Source: JAGNLA01 sp964639885
Lineage (GTDB): Bacteria; Caldisericota; Caldisericia; JAAYUI01
Assembly: GCA_964639885.1 (NCBI GenBank)
Contig: CAZXEH010000001.1
Span: 229,710-293,709 of the forward strand
Direction of reading: 5' to 3'
DNA length: 64,000 nucleotides
Below the pieces are notes generated by a model that saw only the letters and a list, made by a program, of their open reading frames with translations, did no database searches and had not been told where the DNA came from. Below, one piece after another: positions 8,801 through 16,945 of the stretch. Position 1 is the first letter of the stretch, and every line of letters begins with the position of its first letter. A program made the position numbers and the translations under genes.

Positions 8801-9243
8801 CTGCCTCTCCTTTTTTGGAAGAACTCCCTGATGAGCGCTGCCGATTCGTCTTGTCCGCCCATCCTGAAAACCTGTGCACTCCAGCCAAAAACCGGATGCA
8901 CAGCCAGATTGCCCCGTGAACCGCACGCTCCGTTTGCCGGATCGTAGGCTGAAAAGAAGATTTTTGTTATGCGTGCAAGAAGGATTGCGCCGACACACAT
9001 GGGGCAGGGTTCCAAAGTGACGTATATTGAAGCGCCGGTAAGCCTGCGGTCACCAAGCGTTTTTGCTGCGTTCCTGATGGCTACGATTTCGGCGTGGGCT
9101 GTTGGGTCATTATCAAGAAAAGTCCTGTTGAAACCAGAACCAATTACCTGTCCATTTAAAACTATGACAGCGCCCACCGGCAGTTCTTCATGCTGGAGCG
9201 CCAATTTTGCCTGATCAAGAGCCAGTTTTGCAAATTCTTCCAT
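8797..9243 (-). CDS. tadA: tRNA-specific adenosine deaminase TadA
   Basis: TadA deaminates A34 to inosine in tRNA-Arg(ACG). The zinc site is visible as 'TAHAEI' (His and the catalytic Glu) and 'PCPMC' (two Cys). The protein is about 148 residues, normal for the family. The open frame continues upstream through a tRNA gene, so the ATG at 9243 is the real start. Directly upstream, on the same strand, is tRNA-Arg with anticodon ACG, which is the expected substrate. The stop overlaps yhaM's start (ATGA). Confidence 0.93.
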   Translation of the reverse strand: MEEFAKLALDQAKLALQHEELPVGAVIVLNGQVIGSGFNRTFLDNDPTAHAEIVAIRNAAKTLGDRRLTGASIYVTLEPCPMCVGAILLARITKIFFSAYDPANGACGSRGNLAVHPVFGWSAQVFRMGGQDESAALIREFFQKRRGR

Positions 9244-9264
9244 CGGTTGTCCCAAAATAAAAAA

Positions 9265-9338
9265 CGCGGCTGACAGGATTTGAACCTGCAACAACCGGTT
9301 CCGTAGACCGGTACTCTATCCAATTGAGCTACAGCCGC
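9265..9338 (-). tRNA. tRNA-Arg (anticodon ACG)
   Basis: The minus strand gives acceptor stem GCGGCTG/CAGCCGC, anticodon stem CCGGT/ACCGG with loop CTACGGA (anticodon ACG), and T-loop TTCAAAT. CCA is not encoded; a T run follows the discriminator G. Its A34 is the target of TadA, encoded 21 bp downstream. Confidence 0.95.
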
Positions 9339-9341
9339 ACC

Positions 9342-10954
9342 CTAGTTTTTAATCAAAGAGGCGGCTTTGTCAATGCGATCCAGGCTAAGAGAGCGCCCAA
9401 GCACCTGCATGCTCTCAAACAGCGGCGGTGTGGCCTTCTTGCCTGTGACTGCGATGCGGATTGGCATGAACAGGTCGCCAGCGCCCCAGCCAAGCGATGA
9501 GGCCAGCGCACGACAGGTGTTTTCGATCTCCGTGTGGTTCCAGTCCTCAATTTTTGAAAGCTCGTCCTTGACCATTTCCAGTGCGTTCGAAATTTCCGGT
9601 AGTGATTTTTTCTTCGATTCGAACAGCGCTTTGTCATATTGAAGCTCTGTCTTGAAGAAGAAGTCGAAGGCGTCTGGCGATTCCGAGAAGAGCCTGATTC
9701 TTTCCTGTTCCAGTGCAATCACGCTCTCGAGCCATTTTCTGTCGCGACCGTCAGTGTCAAATCCTGCATTTTTGAGGTGCGGGATCACTTCATCGACGAG
9801 TTTTGGCAGCGGCATTTCGCGGATGTAAACGCCGTTGAGCCATTTGAGCTTTTCAGGGTCGAAGATTGCGTCTGAACGCTGGATTTTCTCCAGGCTGAAG
9901 GCATCAATCATTTCCTTGACTGTCATTTTTTCCCTGTTGTCGCCAGGATTCCAGCCCAGAAGTGCGATGAAGTTGACGACGGCTTCGGGAAGGAAGCCAA
10001 GTGCCTGAAAATCGCCGATATAGACAGCGCCTTCACGCTTGGAGAGCTTCTTCCTCTGGGTGTTGAGGATGAGCGAGAAGTGTCCAAACTGCGGAACCTC
10101 CCAGCCAAGAGCCTTGTAGATCAGGATTTGCTTGGAGGTGTTGGTGAGATGATCCTGGCCTCGCAGGACGTGGGAGATTTCCATGAGGTGGTCATCGATG
10201 ACGCATGCGAAGTTGTAAAGTGGCATCCCGCCTGGCTTTGCAATGATGAAATCGTCAAAGGTTTCGGAATCGACATCGACAGTTTCCCTGATGAGGTCTG
10301 TGAAGCTGATTTTTGCATCATNNNNNNNNNNNNNNNNNNNNNNNNNNNNNNNNNNNNNNNNNNNNNNNNNNNNNNNNNNNNNNNNNNNNNNNNNNNNNNN
10401 NNNNNNNNNNNNNNNNNNNNNGAATCGACATCGACAGTTTCCCTGATGAGGTCTGTGAAGCTGATTTTTGCATCATCCGGAACCCTGAGTCTGATGGTTG
10501 CTCTTTCTCCGTTTGCCACTCTTCTTTTGGCCTCTTCGATCGGGACATTCCTGCAGGCGTTGTCGTAGCGGTAGATGACGTGGGCTTTTTCGGCAGCCTC
10601 TCGCTTTGCTGCAAGTTCTTCCTGCGGGCAGAAGCAATAGTAGGCAGTGCCATCATCGATTAATTGATCTATGAATTTTTTGTAGATGTCGACTCGCTCG
10701 GACTGGCGGTATGGGCCAAACTTGCCTGGATTGTCCGGACCCTCGTCCCAGTCGAGACCAAGCCACTTGAGGCCTTCGTAGATTGCCATTTCCGATTCGT
10801 GAGTGGATCTCTGTTCATCGGTGTCTTCCACGCGAAGGATGAATTTTCCTCCAACATGACGGGCAAACAGGAAATTGAACAGTCCTGTCCTTGCATTTCC
10901 GATGTGCAGCTTGCCTGTTGGCGACGGCGCAAGCCTTACTCTGATCTCACTCAT
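9342..10954 (-). CDS. gltX: Glutamyl-tRNA synthetase, split by a scaffold gap
   Basis: The class I synthetase charges tRNA-Glu. The N-terminal part has 'SPTGKLHIGNARTG' (HIGH) and the C-terminal part has 'KKLSKREGAV' (KMSKS). The CDS is interrupted by 100 Ns flanked by two identical 55-bp copies (10267-10321 and 10422-10476). Removing the Ns and one copy leaves exactly 1458 bp, a 485-residue intact protein of normal length. The split is therefore an assembly artefact and not a broken gene. AAGGAG precedes the ATG. The stop lies 3 bp upstream of tRNA-Arg, so gltX, tRNA-Arg, tadA and yhaM may share a transcript. Confidence 0.92.
10267..10476. other. Scaffold gap with duplicated contig ends
   Basis: There are 100 Ns at 10322-10421. 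The 55 bp on the left (10267-10321) are repeated exactly on the right (10422-10476). This is what results when two overlapping contigs are joined by a fixed-size placeholder gap without merging the overlap. Confidence 0.93.
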
Positions 10955-10985
10955 TTTCGACTCCTTGTTTGCTTATGATTTCAAC

Positions 10986-11014
10986 ATCATATCACAAGGA
11001 TTCGATTTCCTCAA
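10986..11014 (-). promoter_or_regulatory. Promoter of gltX
   Basis: On the minus strand, TTGAGG (11009-11014) and TATGAT (10986-10991) are spaced 17 bp. They lie upstream of the AAGGAG site and ATG of gltX. Confidence 0.6.
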
Positions 11015-11182
11015 CTTCGATGAGAATTAAACCACCAACTGGATTTGCCTGATCTAAAAATTGGATGATTATCTCAGTTTTCTTTCTCCGATTCCACCAC
11101 CGTCGCTAATTTTGAATGTGTCGTTTTCCATGTGCCTCCTTTGTCATAATCATTTAATGGTTGAGGGCGAATGAGCACATAT

Positions 11183-11211
11183 TTGAAAAAACATAATTGA
11201 AAAGCTATAAT
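11183..11211 (+). promoter_or_regulatory. Promoter of umuDC (leaderless)
   Basis: TTGAAA (11183-11188) and TATAAT (11206-11211) are spaced 17 bp. The umuD ATG is 8 bases after the -10 box, so the transcript should begin at or next to the start codon. I found no recognisable LexA box (neither the Gram-negative CTGT-type nor the GAAC/GTTC type). Confidence 0.7.
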
Positions 11212-11219
11212 GCTGGCAA

Positions 11220-11654
11220 ATGAGTGACATAAAGATCGAAGGCATTTTTAAATTTGAACCAAAAGAAAAACTGAAACTCCCGATGTTTACCGAGGGTGTA
11301 TCGGCAGGCTTTCCTTCGCCAGCTGATGATTTTGTCGGTTACAGACTGGATTTGAACGAACTCCTCATCAAGCACCCCCTTGCGACTTTCCTGGTCACGG
11401 TTTCTGGCAATTCAATGATAAACGCAGGCATCCACTCAGGAGACATTCTAGTGGTCGACAAGGCTTGCGAACCAGCTGATGGAAAGATAGTGATAGCCAT
11501 AATTGATGGGGATTTCACGGTTAAAAGGATGAAGCTGATTCACGGTGTTCCGTGTCTTGTGCCAGAAAACCCGGATTATCCTGTAATTGAGATGAAAGGC
11601 AACATGGAGCTGATGATCTGGGGTGTGGTCACCAGTGTCATCCACATGCTATGA
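11220..11654 (+). CDS. umuD: UmuD-like S24 family self-cleaving protein
   Basis: UmuD is the regulatory subunit of error-prone DNA polymerase V. The cleavage site is Ala29-Gly30 in 'GVSAGFPSP'. The Ser-Lys dyad is Ser65 ('SGNSM') and Lys102 ('TVKRM'), 37 residues apart as in Escherichia coli UmuD. At 144 residues it lacks the helix-turn-helix of LexA. The start is leaderless. Its stop overlaps the umuC start (ATGA). Confidence 0.92.
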   Translation: MSDIKIEGIFKFEPKEKLKLPMFTEGVSAGFPSPADDFVGYRLDLNELLIKHPLATFLVTVSGNSMINAGIHSGDILVVDKACEPADGKIVIAIIDGDFTVKRMKLIHGVPCLVPENPDYPVIEMKGNMELMIWGVVTSVIHML

Positions 11655-12910
11655 AGTGCACGCTCCTCATCGACTGTGATTCATTTTATGCCTCGTGCGA
11701 GAAAATATTCCGTCCTGACCTTAAAGACAAACCGGTCGTGGTTTTGAGCAACAATGATGGTTTCATAATCGCCAAATCGAAAGAGGCAAAAAAGCTTGGG
11801 TTTGACCTTCTTGAGCCGTACTTCAAGGTTGAGGACAAGCTGAAAAAGTACAATGTTACGGTTTTCTCGGCAAATTTTGAGCTTTATGGTGACATCTCGG
11901 CAAGGGTGATGTCCATCCTTGAAACATTTGCTTCAAAAGTCGAGGTCTACTCGATTGATGAAGCGTTTATCGATCTTGACGAATCCGACCCTGTTGGCGT
12001 AGCAAGAGCGATTAGACAGACGATCTGGAAACATGTCGGAGTTCCTGTTTCAATCGGCATAGCCACGACAAAAACACTTGCAAAGGTTGCCACAAAGGTT
12101 GCCAAAAAGAACTCTGAACATGACGGCGTTTTCAGTCTTTTGGACAAGGATGCCGACGCATTCCTCGAAAAAATGGATGTTCAAGACATCTGGGGAGTTG
12201 GTTTTAGAAGTGCAGAATTCCTTCGCTCCAAAGGTGTTTTGACGGCCAAAGATTTTAAAAATGCCCCCGAAAAATGGGTGAAGGATCACATGTCGGTCAC
12301 CGGTCTGCGATGTCAAAAGGAGTTGAAAGGCGTTCGCTGCTTCTCGCTTGATGACACTCCGTCACCTCAGAAATCCATTTTGACTTCACGATCTTTTGGC
12401 AGGCTGGTTGAAACGTTGTACGACCTGAGCGAAGCCGTTGCAGCATACACGACCAGGGCGTGCGAAAAATTGAGGAAACAGCAATCTTTGTGTTCATGTG
12501 TCAGCGTTTTCATCAACACTAGTCCGCACGGCAGAAACCCTCACTACTCCAATTTCGCATCTCATAGACTGGTAATGCCCACGGCTGACACTTCAGAACT
12601 GATCAGGATTGCAAGAAACCTGACCAGGAAAATCTACAGGCCAGGATATCGTTATATAAGGGTCGGCATCGTTTTGACCGATCTGGTTTCCGAAAACAAT
12701 GCCCCGGAATATCTTTTTGTCACACCCTATCAGCGCAGTCGTGAACGAACTCTTATGAACACAGTCGACAAGATCAACCAACTGATGGGGCCTGGAACAA
12801 TTAAATTCGGTTCGGTCGGATTGAGCGGCAAACCCTGGAAGGCAAGACAGGCATCACGCTCCCCACGCTATACCTCACGCTGGAGTGAACTCCGGAAAAT
12901 TAAGGTTTAG
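11651..12910 (+). CDS. umuC: UmuC-like Y-family DNA polymerase V catalytic subunit
   Basis: The 419-residue protein (E. coli UmuC is 422) performs translesion synthesis. 'LIDCDSFYASCE' carries the first catalytic Asp and 'YSIDEAFIDL' the Asp-Glu pair. 'SIGIATTKTLAKVA' and the little-finger region follow, and a UmuC-specific C-terminal domain is present. It is coupled to umuD by a 4-bp overlap. Confidence 0.94.
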   Translation: MKCTLLIDCDSFYASCEKIFRPDLKDKPVVVLSNNDGFIIAKSKEAKKLGFDLLEPYFKVEDKLKKYNVTVFSANFELYGDISARVMSILETFASKVEVYSIDEAFIDLDESDPVGVARAIRQTIWKHVGVPVSIGIATTKTLAKVATKVAKKNSEHDGVFSLLDKDADAFLEKMDVQDIWGVGFRSAEFLRSKGVLTAKDFKNAPEKWVKDHMSVTGLRCQKELKGVRCFSLDDTPSPQKSILTSRSFGRLVETLYDLSEAVAAYTTRACEKLRKQQSLCSCVSVFINTSPHGRNPHYSNFASHRLVMPTADTSELIRIARNLTRKIYRPGYRYIRVGIVLTDLVSENNAPEYLFVTPYQRSRERTLMNTVDKINQLMGPGTIKFGSVGLSGKPWKARQASRSPRYTSRWSELRKIKV

Positions 12911-12930
12911 CCAGCCGTTGACTGTTGGTT

Positions 12931-13587
12931 TCAGATATGGCCGGATACATCAAAAGGTTTTGCGTATAAGTTCCTTTTTTGTAAACCTCGACGTTTTGCA
13001 GCACCTTTCCAGCCGGCATTGCCAAGCAAACCATAAACCCAGGCAGGAAGTGGCTGGGCTGTGGTTAGCAGGTGTGTTTCAAATGGCTTGTCCTCAACGA
13101 TGGCCTTTATAAGCAAATCAAGTGATTTAACAAGTTTTATTGCCATTCCGCCGTGGTCTTCAAGCTTCTTCGGTTTCCTCGAGGCAAGCGAAGCCCCGCC
13201 ACCGACAGCAACACCACCGATCCAGTTTGAACCTGATTCTTTGGCAAAGGTTTTCACGATGTCCAAGGCTGTAAGGCACTGTTTTGGTTCAGGAAAGCCT
13301 GAATTGCAAACAGCTACAATCTTTTTCGTACCTGTTGCTGAATCTGAAATGATTTCAAGGGTTTTAGCCAGAGGGGCGGGAAGCGAGTCAATGTAAAGCG
13401 GGAAAGCAATCAATATCAGATCAGCATTTTTTGCCATTTCAACCAGTTCCTGCCGGTTTGTTTTCAATGCCGTCAAAGTTTGACACGCAAAGCCTTTTTC
13501 CTTAAGTCTATCAAAGACGTAGTTGCCAATCTTTTCAGACACACTGTTTCCCGATTTCGGGCTGCCAACAATCATCAAGGCGTTCAT
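12931..13587 (-). CDS. Flavodoxin-fold NAD(P)H-dependent oxidoreductase
   Basis: The 218-residue protein starts with 'MIVGSPKSGNSVSEKIG', the phosphate-binding loop of the NADPH-dependent FMN reductase/flavodoxin fold. 'IAFPLYIDSLPAPL' is the flavin-edge segment. Substrate is unknown. It overlaps the upstream flavodoxin-like gene by 4 bp, so the two proteins probably work together. It is convergent with umuC. Confidence 0.8.
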   Translation of the reverse strand: MNALMIVGSPKSGNSVSEKIGNYVFDRLKEKGFACQTLTALKTNRQELVEMAKNADLILIAFPLYIDSLPAPLAKTLEIISDSATGTKKIVAVCNSGFPEPKQCLTALDIVKTFAKESGSNWIGGVAVGGGASLASRKPKKLEDHGGMAIKLVKSLDLLIKAIVEDKPFETHLLTTAQPLPAWVYGLLGNAGWKGAAKRRGLQKRNLYAKPFDVSGHI

Positions 13588-14138
13588 GCGAGCACCTCCC
13601 TGATTGATTTTGCAATCATTTTGTCAACTTCTGACTGCCTGTCCAGAACAAGGCACGAACTCCTCGGAGGAGTCATGTTCAAGACGTTTCTTTTGGCCAA
13701 ATTTTCAAAAACAGCTTTGGAGTCGGGTTCAGGTTCATCCTGGTATCCAATCGTAAAATTGGAGGGCACATTTTCATATCTCTGGTAATGGTGTGTTTCA
13801 CCTTTATACCTTTTGAAAAAAGGGAGGAGATTTGGGATCGACCTGTCAAGTATCTTCTTCAGTTCTGACGAGTATCCGCCAAATGTAACAGGTGTTAATT
13901 CAATCAATAGATCGGATTGTGCCATCTGCCTTAATATCTCGTTTGCATCGTCATTGATCACGCACAAACCAGGCGTCTTGACCCAGCATCCAAAACATCC
14001 AAGGCAAGAATCTATCCTTTTTTCTTTTAGCAAGACCCACTCAATCTCATGGCCAAAAAGCTGTTTGTTTAACGTTTTTTCAATCTTTGATGCCATCCCG
14101 GAATCATCACGTCTGCCATCAAGCACAAGCACTTTCAT
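13584..14138 (-). CDS. Flavodoxin-like protein with Cys cluster (iron-sulfur flavoprotein type)
   Basis: The 184-residue protein has 'VLDGRRDDSGMASKI' for flavin phosphate binding and 'CLGCFGCWVKTPGLC' at about residues 45-59. That is the CxxCxxC...C arrangement found in Fe-S flavoproteins of anaerobes. Electron carrier or reductase is the best guess; whether the cysteines bind Fe-S is not proven. First of a two-gene unit, followed by the gene ending at 12931. Confidence 0.78.
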   Translation of the reverse strand: MKVLVLDGRRDDSGMASKIEKTLNKQLFGHEIEWVLLKEKRIDSCLGCFGCWVKTPGLCVINDDANEILRQMAQSDLLIELTPVTFGGYSSELKKILDRSIPNLLPFFKRYKGETHHYQRYENVPSNFTIGYQDEPEPDSKAVFENLAKRNVLNMTPPRSSCLVLDRQSEVDKMIAKSIREVLA

Positions 14139-14200
14139 TTTTCACCTCGCTGTTTTTGACACCAGATGATTCTATTTGTTTGATGTGTCTTTAAAATGAA

Positions 14201-14229
14201 AAACCGGACGACATCGAGTCATCCGGTTT
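14201..14229 (-). terminator. Terminator downstream of the ABC exporter operon
   Basis: AAACCGGACGAC (14201-14212) and GTCATCCGGTTT (14218-14229) form a 12-bp stem with one mismatch that becomes G-U on the minus transcript. A T-rich stretch follows on the minus strand. Confidence 0.7.
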
Positions 14230-14248
14230 CATATTTGTGAGAAGGCTG

Positions 14249-15499
14249 TTATCTGGTGATGATTTTTTTGAAAAGCGGAACTGCGATTGCCAAAGTGACG
14301 GCTCCGAACAGAACCAGAATGATCAGCTCCCTGCCGACATCGGCGATGCCTGCACCAAGGATCATGACTTTTCTGAGTGCTTCAACGGCGTAGGTCAATG
14401 GTACACACTTTGAAATGAACTGCATGAATCCTGGCATCTGCTGGATCGGAAAGAAAACGCCGGACAGGAACAGCATCGGGAACTGAACCATCGAGAGCAC
14501 CTGCATTGCTGATTCCTGCTGGGCTGCCGAGGCAGAAACGAGGATTCCGAGGCCAACAAATGAGAAAATGCCAAGAATCAGGATCAATCCGACAAGCAGG
14601 AGGCTGCCGTTGATGTGGATGCCAAACAGAATCAGTGCCAGAAGCAAGACTAGAGCTCCCTGGACAAGTCCCCTGATTGACTGTGAAAGCGCCTTGCCCA
14701 TGATGATCGAGAGCCTGCTGATCGGTGCGATGAGTATTCCGTCAAGTGTTCCATGTTCACGTTCAACTGAGACCGAAGCTGCCAGACCGGTGAGAACGGC
14801 TGTAAGTACGATCATTGCAATGATTCCAGGTGCCACGAAGTCAAAATAGTTGGTTTCACCAGAGAACAATCCGACTACTTCAACTTGAATTGGAGCCACA
14901 AAAGCCGTTGCATCCTGATTACCGGTTGGTTTTGTCTGTTCTGTCGGTGGTTTCATACCTGGGTCTGTAGTGATCGGCGGAGTCTGCATTGATTTTGGCA
15001 TTTCCAGCAAACGCTGGACTTTTTGCTTTCCGACCTGTTCGCCAAACATCTCAACCATTTTTGAAAGAACGGCCGAAGTTGTCTTTGAAATCTGAGGGCT
15101 GGACTGGTCTTCGATGATCGTGACCTTTGTTTGCTGAGAACCCATGAGAACTTTTGAGAAATCCTCAGGGATTACCAGCGCTCCGTTGACTTCCTGCTTC
15201 TTGATTCCTTCCTTGACTGCATCAATACTCAGATACTCTTTGACGATAAAGGACTTGCTGCCCTTGGTCATCTCCATGCCTGAAAGCATTTCAACCATCT
15301 GCCTGCCAAACTGCTGGTCTGAATTGACAACGCCGATTGGAATGTCTTTTATGCTTGACTGGTTCGGGAAGATGAAACCGGTGAGGATCATCATGAATAT
15401 TGGCATAATCAGGAAAACAACGAGCCTCATCCTGTCGCGAGGGAACTCGGTCAGGTCTTTTTTGCATATCTGCCAGATTTCATTAAGTGTTCTCATCAT
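14249..15499 (-). CDS. ABC-2 type exporter permease
   Basis: The 416-residue membrane protein has one N-terminal membrane span (about 25-45, 'FLIMPIFMMILTGFIF'). A long extracytoplasmic loop (45-215) follows, then five spans to the end, the ABC2_membrane_3 layout used for drug or Na+ export. The loop holds a Pro/Thr/Gln-rich stretch. It follows the ATPase gene by 1 bp. Confidence 0.88.
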   Translation of the reverse strand: MMRTLNEIWQICKKDLTEFPRDRMRLVVFLIMPIFMMILTGFIFPNQSSIKDIPIGVVNSDQQFGRQMVEMLSGMEMTKGSKSFIVKEYLSIDAVKEGIKKQEVNGALVIPEDFSKVLMGSQQTKVTIIEDQSSPQISKTTSAVLSKMVEMFGEQVGKQKVQRLLEMPKSMQTPPITTDPGMKPPTEQTKPTGNQDATAFVAPIQVEVVGLFSGETNYFDFVAPGIIAMIVLTAVLTGLAASVSVEREHGTLDGILIAPISRLSIIMGKALSQSIRGLVQGALVLLLALILFGIHINGSLLLVGLILILGIFSFVGLGILVSASAAQQESAMQVLSMVQFPMLFLSGVFFPIQQMPGFMQFISKCVPLTYAVEALRKVMILGAGIADVGRELIILVLFGAVTLAIAVPLFKKIITR

Positions 15500-15500
15500 A

Positions 15501-16325
15501 TCACCTCACCCTCTTGACTGGACGGGGGCCGCCTGGCCCATGTCTTCCTCCGCCAGCTGAAGCCATTTTGCCTGCAGTGTCCCTGATTTCCTTGCCTGTG
15601 ACCTGCAAAAAGACATCGCCTAGTGACGGATTTTCAACATCTGTAACCATTTTCTTCAGTTCAGGAACCGTGTCCATGGCAACAATCTTTCCGTGGTCAA
15701 TGATTGCAACTCTTGAGCTGAGCGCCTCGGCTTCGACCATGTCGTGTGTTGTAAGGATGATCGTTGTTCCTTTGGCATTGAGTTCCTGGATGAAAGTCCT
15801 GATCATGTGCGTTGTCTGGGGGTCAAGCCCAAGGGTCGGTTCGTCAAGGAACATGATTTCCGGTTCGGTCAAAAGGGCACGGACGATGTTTATCCTTTGC
15901 TTCATGCCCGTTGAATACGTTCCAACCTGGGCATTTTTCCATTCGGACATACCAAGTCTTTCAATCCACCTGTCCGCCCTTTCCCTGATAAGCTCTGTTG
16001 GCATATGGTTGAGCCTTCCAAAAAACAGGAGATTCTCCATTGCCGTCAGATAGTCGTAGAGGATTATTTTTTCAGCAACAAGGCCGATTTTTGTTCTTAC
16101 TCTGTCCTGCTGGGTTCTGATGTCAAATCCTGAGACGGTTGCTGTTCCAGAGGTTGGAGTCAAAAGCGTTGTCAACATTCGGATTGTTGTCGATTTGCCG
16201 GCACCGTTAGGACCAAGAAATCCGAATATTTCGCCCTTTTTCACGTCCAGCGAGATTGCGTCAACTGCAGTGAACGCCTTGAACATTTTCGTGAGTTTGT
16301 CTGTTTTGATGATGCTTTCGTTCAT
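15501..16325 (-). CDS. ABC transporter ATP-binding protein (DrrA/NatA type)
   Basis: The 274-residue protein has Walker A 'GPNGAGKST', signature 'YSTGMKQR', Walker B 'IMFLDEPTLGLDP' and the H-loop 'LTTHD'. It ends in a Gly/Pro/Arg-rich tail. It energises the permease encoded immediately downstream. The start overlaps the AbrB-like gene by 4 bp (ATGA). Confidence 0.93.
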   Translation of the reverse strand: MNESIIKTDKLTKMFKAFTAVDAISLDVKKGEIFGFLGPNGAGKSTTIRMLTTLLTPTSGTATVSGFDIRTQQDRVRTKIGLVAEKIILYDYLTAMENLLFFGRLNHMPTELIRERADRWIERLGMSEWKNAQVGTYSTGMKQRINIVRALLTEPEIMFLDEPTLGLDPQTTHMIRTFIQELNAKGTTIILTTHDMVEAEALSSRVAIIDHGKIVAMDTVPELKKMVTDVENPSLGDVFLQVTGKEIRDTAGKMASAGGGRHGPGGPRPVKRVR

Positions 16326-16549
16326 AGTTGCTCCATTATGTCTTTGATTTCCTTGCTTCTTTTCTCAAGCATGTCCGAGATCTGTTTTAACGCCGAGATC
16401 TTCTGAAGTACGAGAGTTTCATTGTTCATGCCGAGAACCAGCAGCTTCTCGCCCTTTTCAAGCTTCAAAGCTTCTCTTGCTTCGGCTGGAATGACTATCT
16501 GGCCACGTTCGCCAAGAGTCGTGCTTCCGTAAAATTTCATTCCCTTCAT
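16322..16549 (-). CDS. AbrB/SpoVT-type transcription regulator
   Basis: The 75-residue protein has the swapped-hairpin DNA-binding domain ('TTLGERGQIVIPAEAREALKL' in two halves) followed by a helical tail. As first gene of the exporter operon it is likely an autoregulator. AAAGG precedes the ATG. A perfect 12-bp palindrome lies 11 bp upstream of the start and could be its operator. Confidence 0.85.
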   Translation of the reverse strand: MKGMKFYGSTTLGERGQIVIPAEAREALKLEKGEKLLVLGMNNETLVLQKISALKQISDMLEKRSKEIKDIMEQL

Positions 16550-16560
16550 TGCTTACCTTT

Positions 16561-16616
16561 CATACTAGTATGATTTGAATGATTTACATAATATATCATA
16601 TAAATCAGATACTCAA
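16561..16616 (-). promoter_or_regulatory. Promoter and palindromic operator of the AbrB-ABC operon
   Basis: On the minus strand, TTGAGT (16611-16616) and TATTAT (16588-16593) are spaced 17 bp. The perfect palindrome CATACTAGTATG (16561-16572) lies about +9 to +20 from the predicted transcription start, a position suited to repression. Confidence 0.6.
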
Positions 16617-16652
16617 GCTTTCTTCTTAACCAAAATCATTTGCATGGGACTA

Positions 16653-16681
16653 TTGACAGCGATGACCATTCCTGCTAAAAA
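16653..16681 (+). promoter_or_regulatory. Promoter of the leader peptide / rsgA unit
   Basis: TTGACA (16653-16658) and TAAAAA (16676-16681) are spaced 17 bp, about 33 bp before the leader ORF start. The -10 box is imperfect. Confidence 0.5.
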
Positions 16682-16713
16682 GATTCCAAACCATTTTGAA
16701 AGGAGGCACGTTG

Positions 16714-16761
16714 ATGAAAAATAAAGTCGAATTTTTCCATGCCTCCGGGTGGTTTTTCTAG
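16714..16761 (+). CDS. Leader peptide MKNKVEFFHASGWFF upstream of rsgA
   Basis: The 15-residue ORF has an excellent ribosome site (AAAGGAGG, 16699-16706) 7 bases before its ATG. It is rich in Phe (four) with one Trp, and ends just before a Rho-independent terminator. Codons 11-13 (TCC GGG TGG) form one arm of an alternative stem that would block the terminator. This is the layout of translation-coupled attenuation. What signal is read (Phe or Trp charging, nascent-chain stalling, or ribosome state) cannot be told. Confidence 0.65.
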   Translation: MKNKVEFFHASGWFF

Positions 16762-16816
16762 GTCTTTCCAATGTGGAAACCAACCGCCCGGATTATGATA
16801 GGGCGGTTTTTTATTT
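16745..16816 (+). terminator. Attenuator: terminator with competing antiterminator before rsgA
   Basis: The terminator stem is AACCGCCC (16782-16789) with GGGCGGTT (16801-16808), followed by a T run. The competing stem is CCGGGTGG (16745-16752, inside the leader ORF) with CCGCCCGG (16784-16791), 8 pairs including one G-U. A small hairpin (TTTCC/GGAAA) lies between. The two stems share 16784-16789, so they exclude each other. Confidence 0.7.
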
Positions 16817-16832
16817 CACAAAGGAGAAAGAA

Positions 16833-16877
16833 TTGAAACACAAGGACAAACTCAAATCACTAAAAAAGAAAGATTGA
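16833..16877 (+). CDS. Lys-rich mini-ORF with dnaX-like slippery site, in front of rsgA
   Basis: AAAGGAG at 16820-16826 precedes a TTG start at 16833. The ORF reads MKHKDKLKSLKKKD and stops at TGA 16875-16877. Codons CTA AAA AAG (16860-16868) contain the heptamer A AAA AAG, the classic -1 slip site. A -1 shift there leads straight into the open frame that continues through rsgA. It would give a basic N-terminal extension of about 37 residues, as RsgA proteins often have. Alternatives: one A missing from the six-A run by error, or two separately started ORFs. Confidence 0.45.
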   Translation: MKHKDKLKSLKKKD

Positions 16878-16945
16878 CAAGGGAAGAATTCTGTCGATCA
16901 TTGCAGGAGCAAGAAAAAGAAATCACAAACAGGAAAGGATCAGGG

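Noticed and set aside
8801..8998. N-terminal extension of YhaM
   Set aside because: The extra residues are tadA read in another frame. A strong ribosome site marks the ATG at 8800.
11100..11220. SOS box controlling umuDC
   Set aside because: I looked for CTGT-N8-ACAG and GAAC-N4-GTTC type sites near the promoter and found none. Regulation by an unusual LexA site cannot be excluded.
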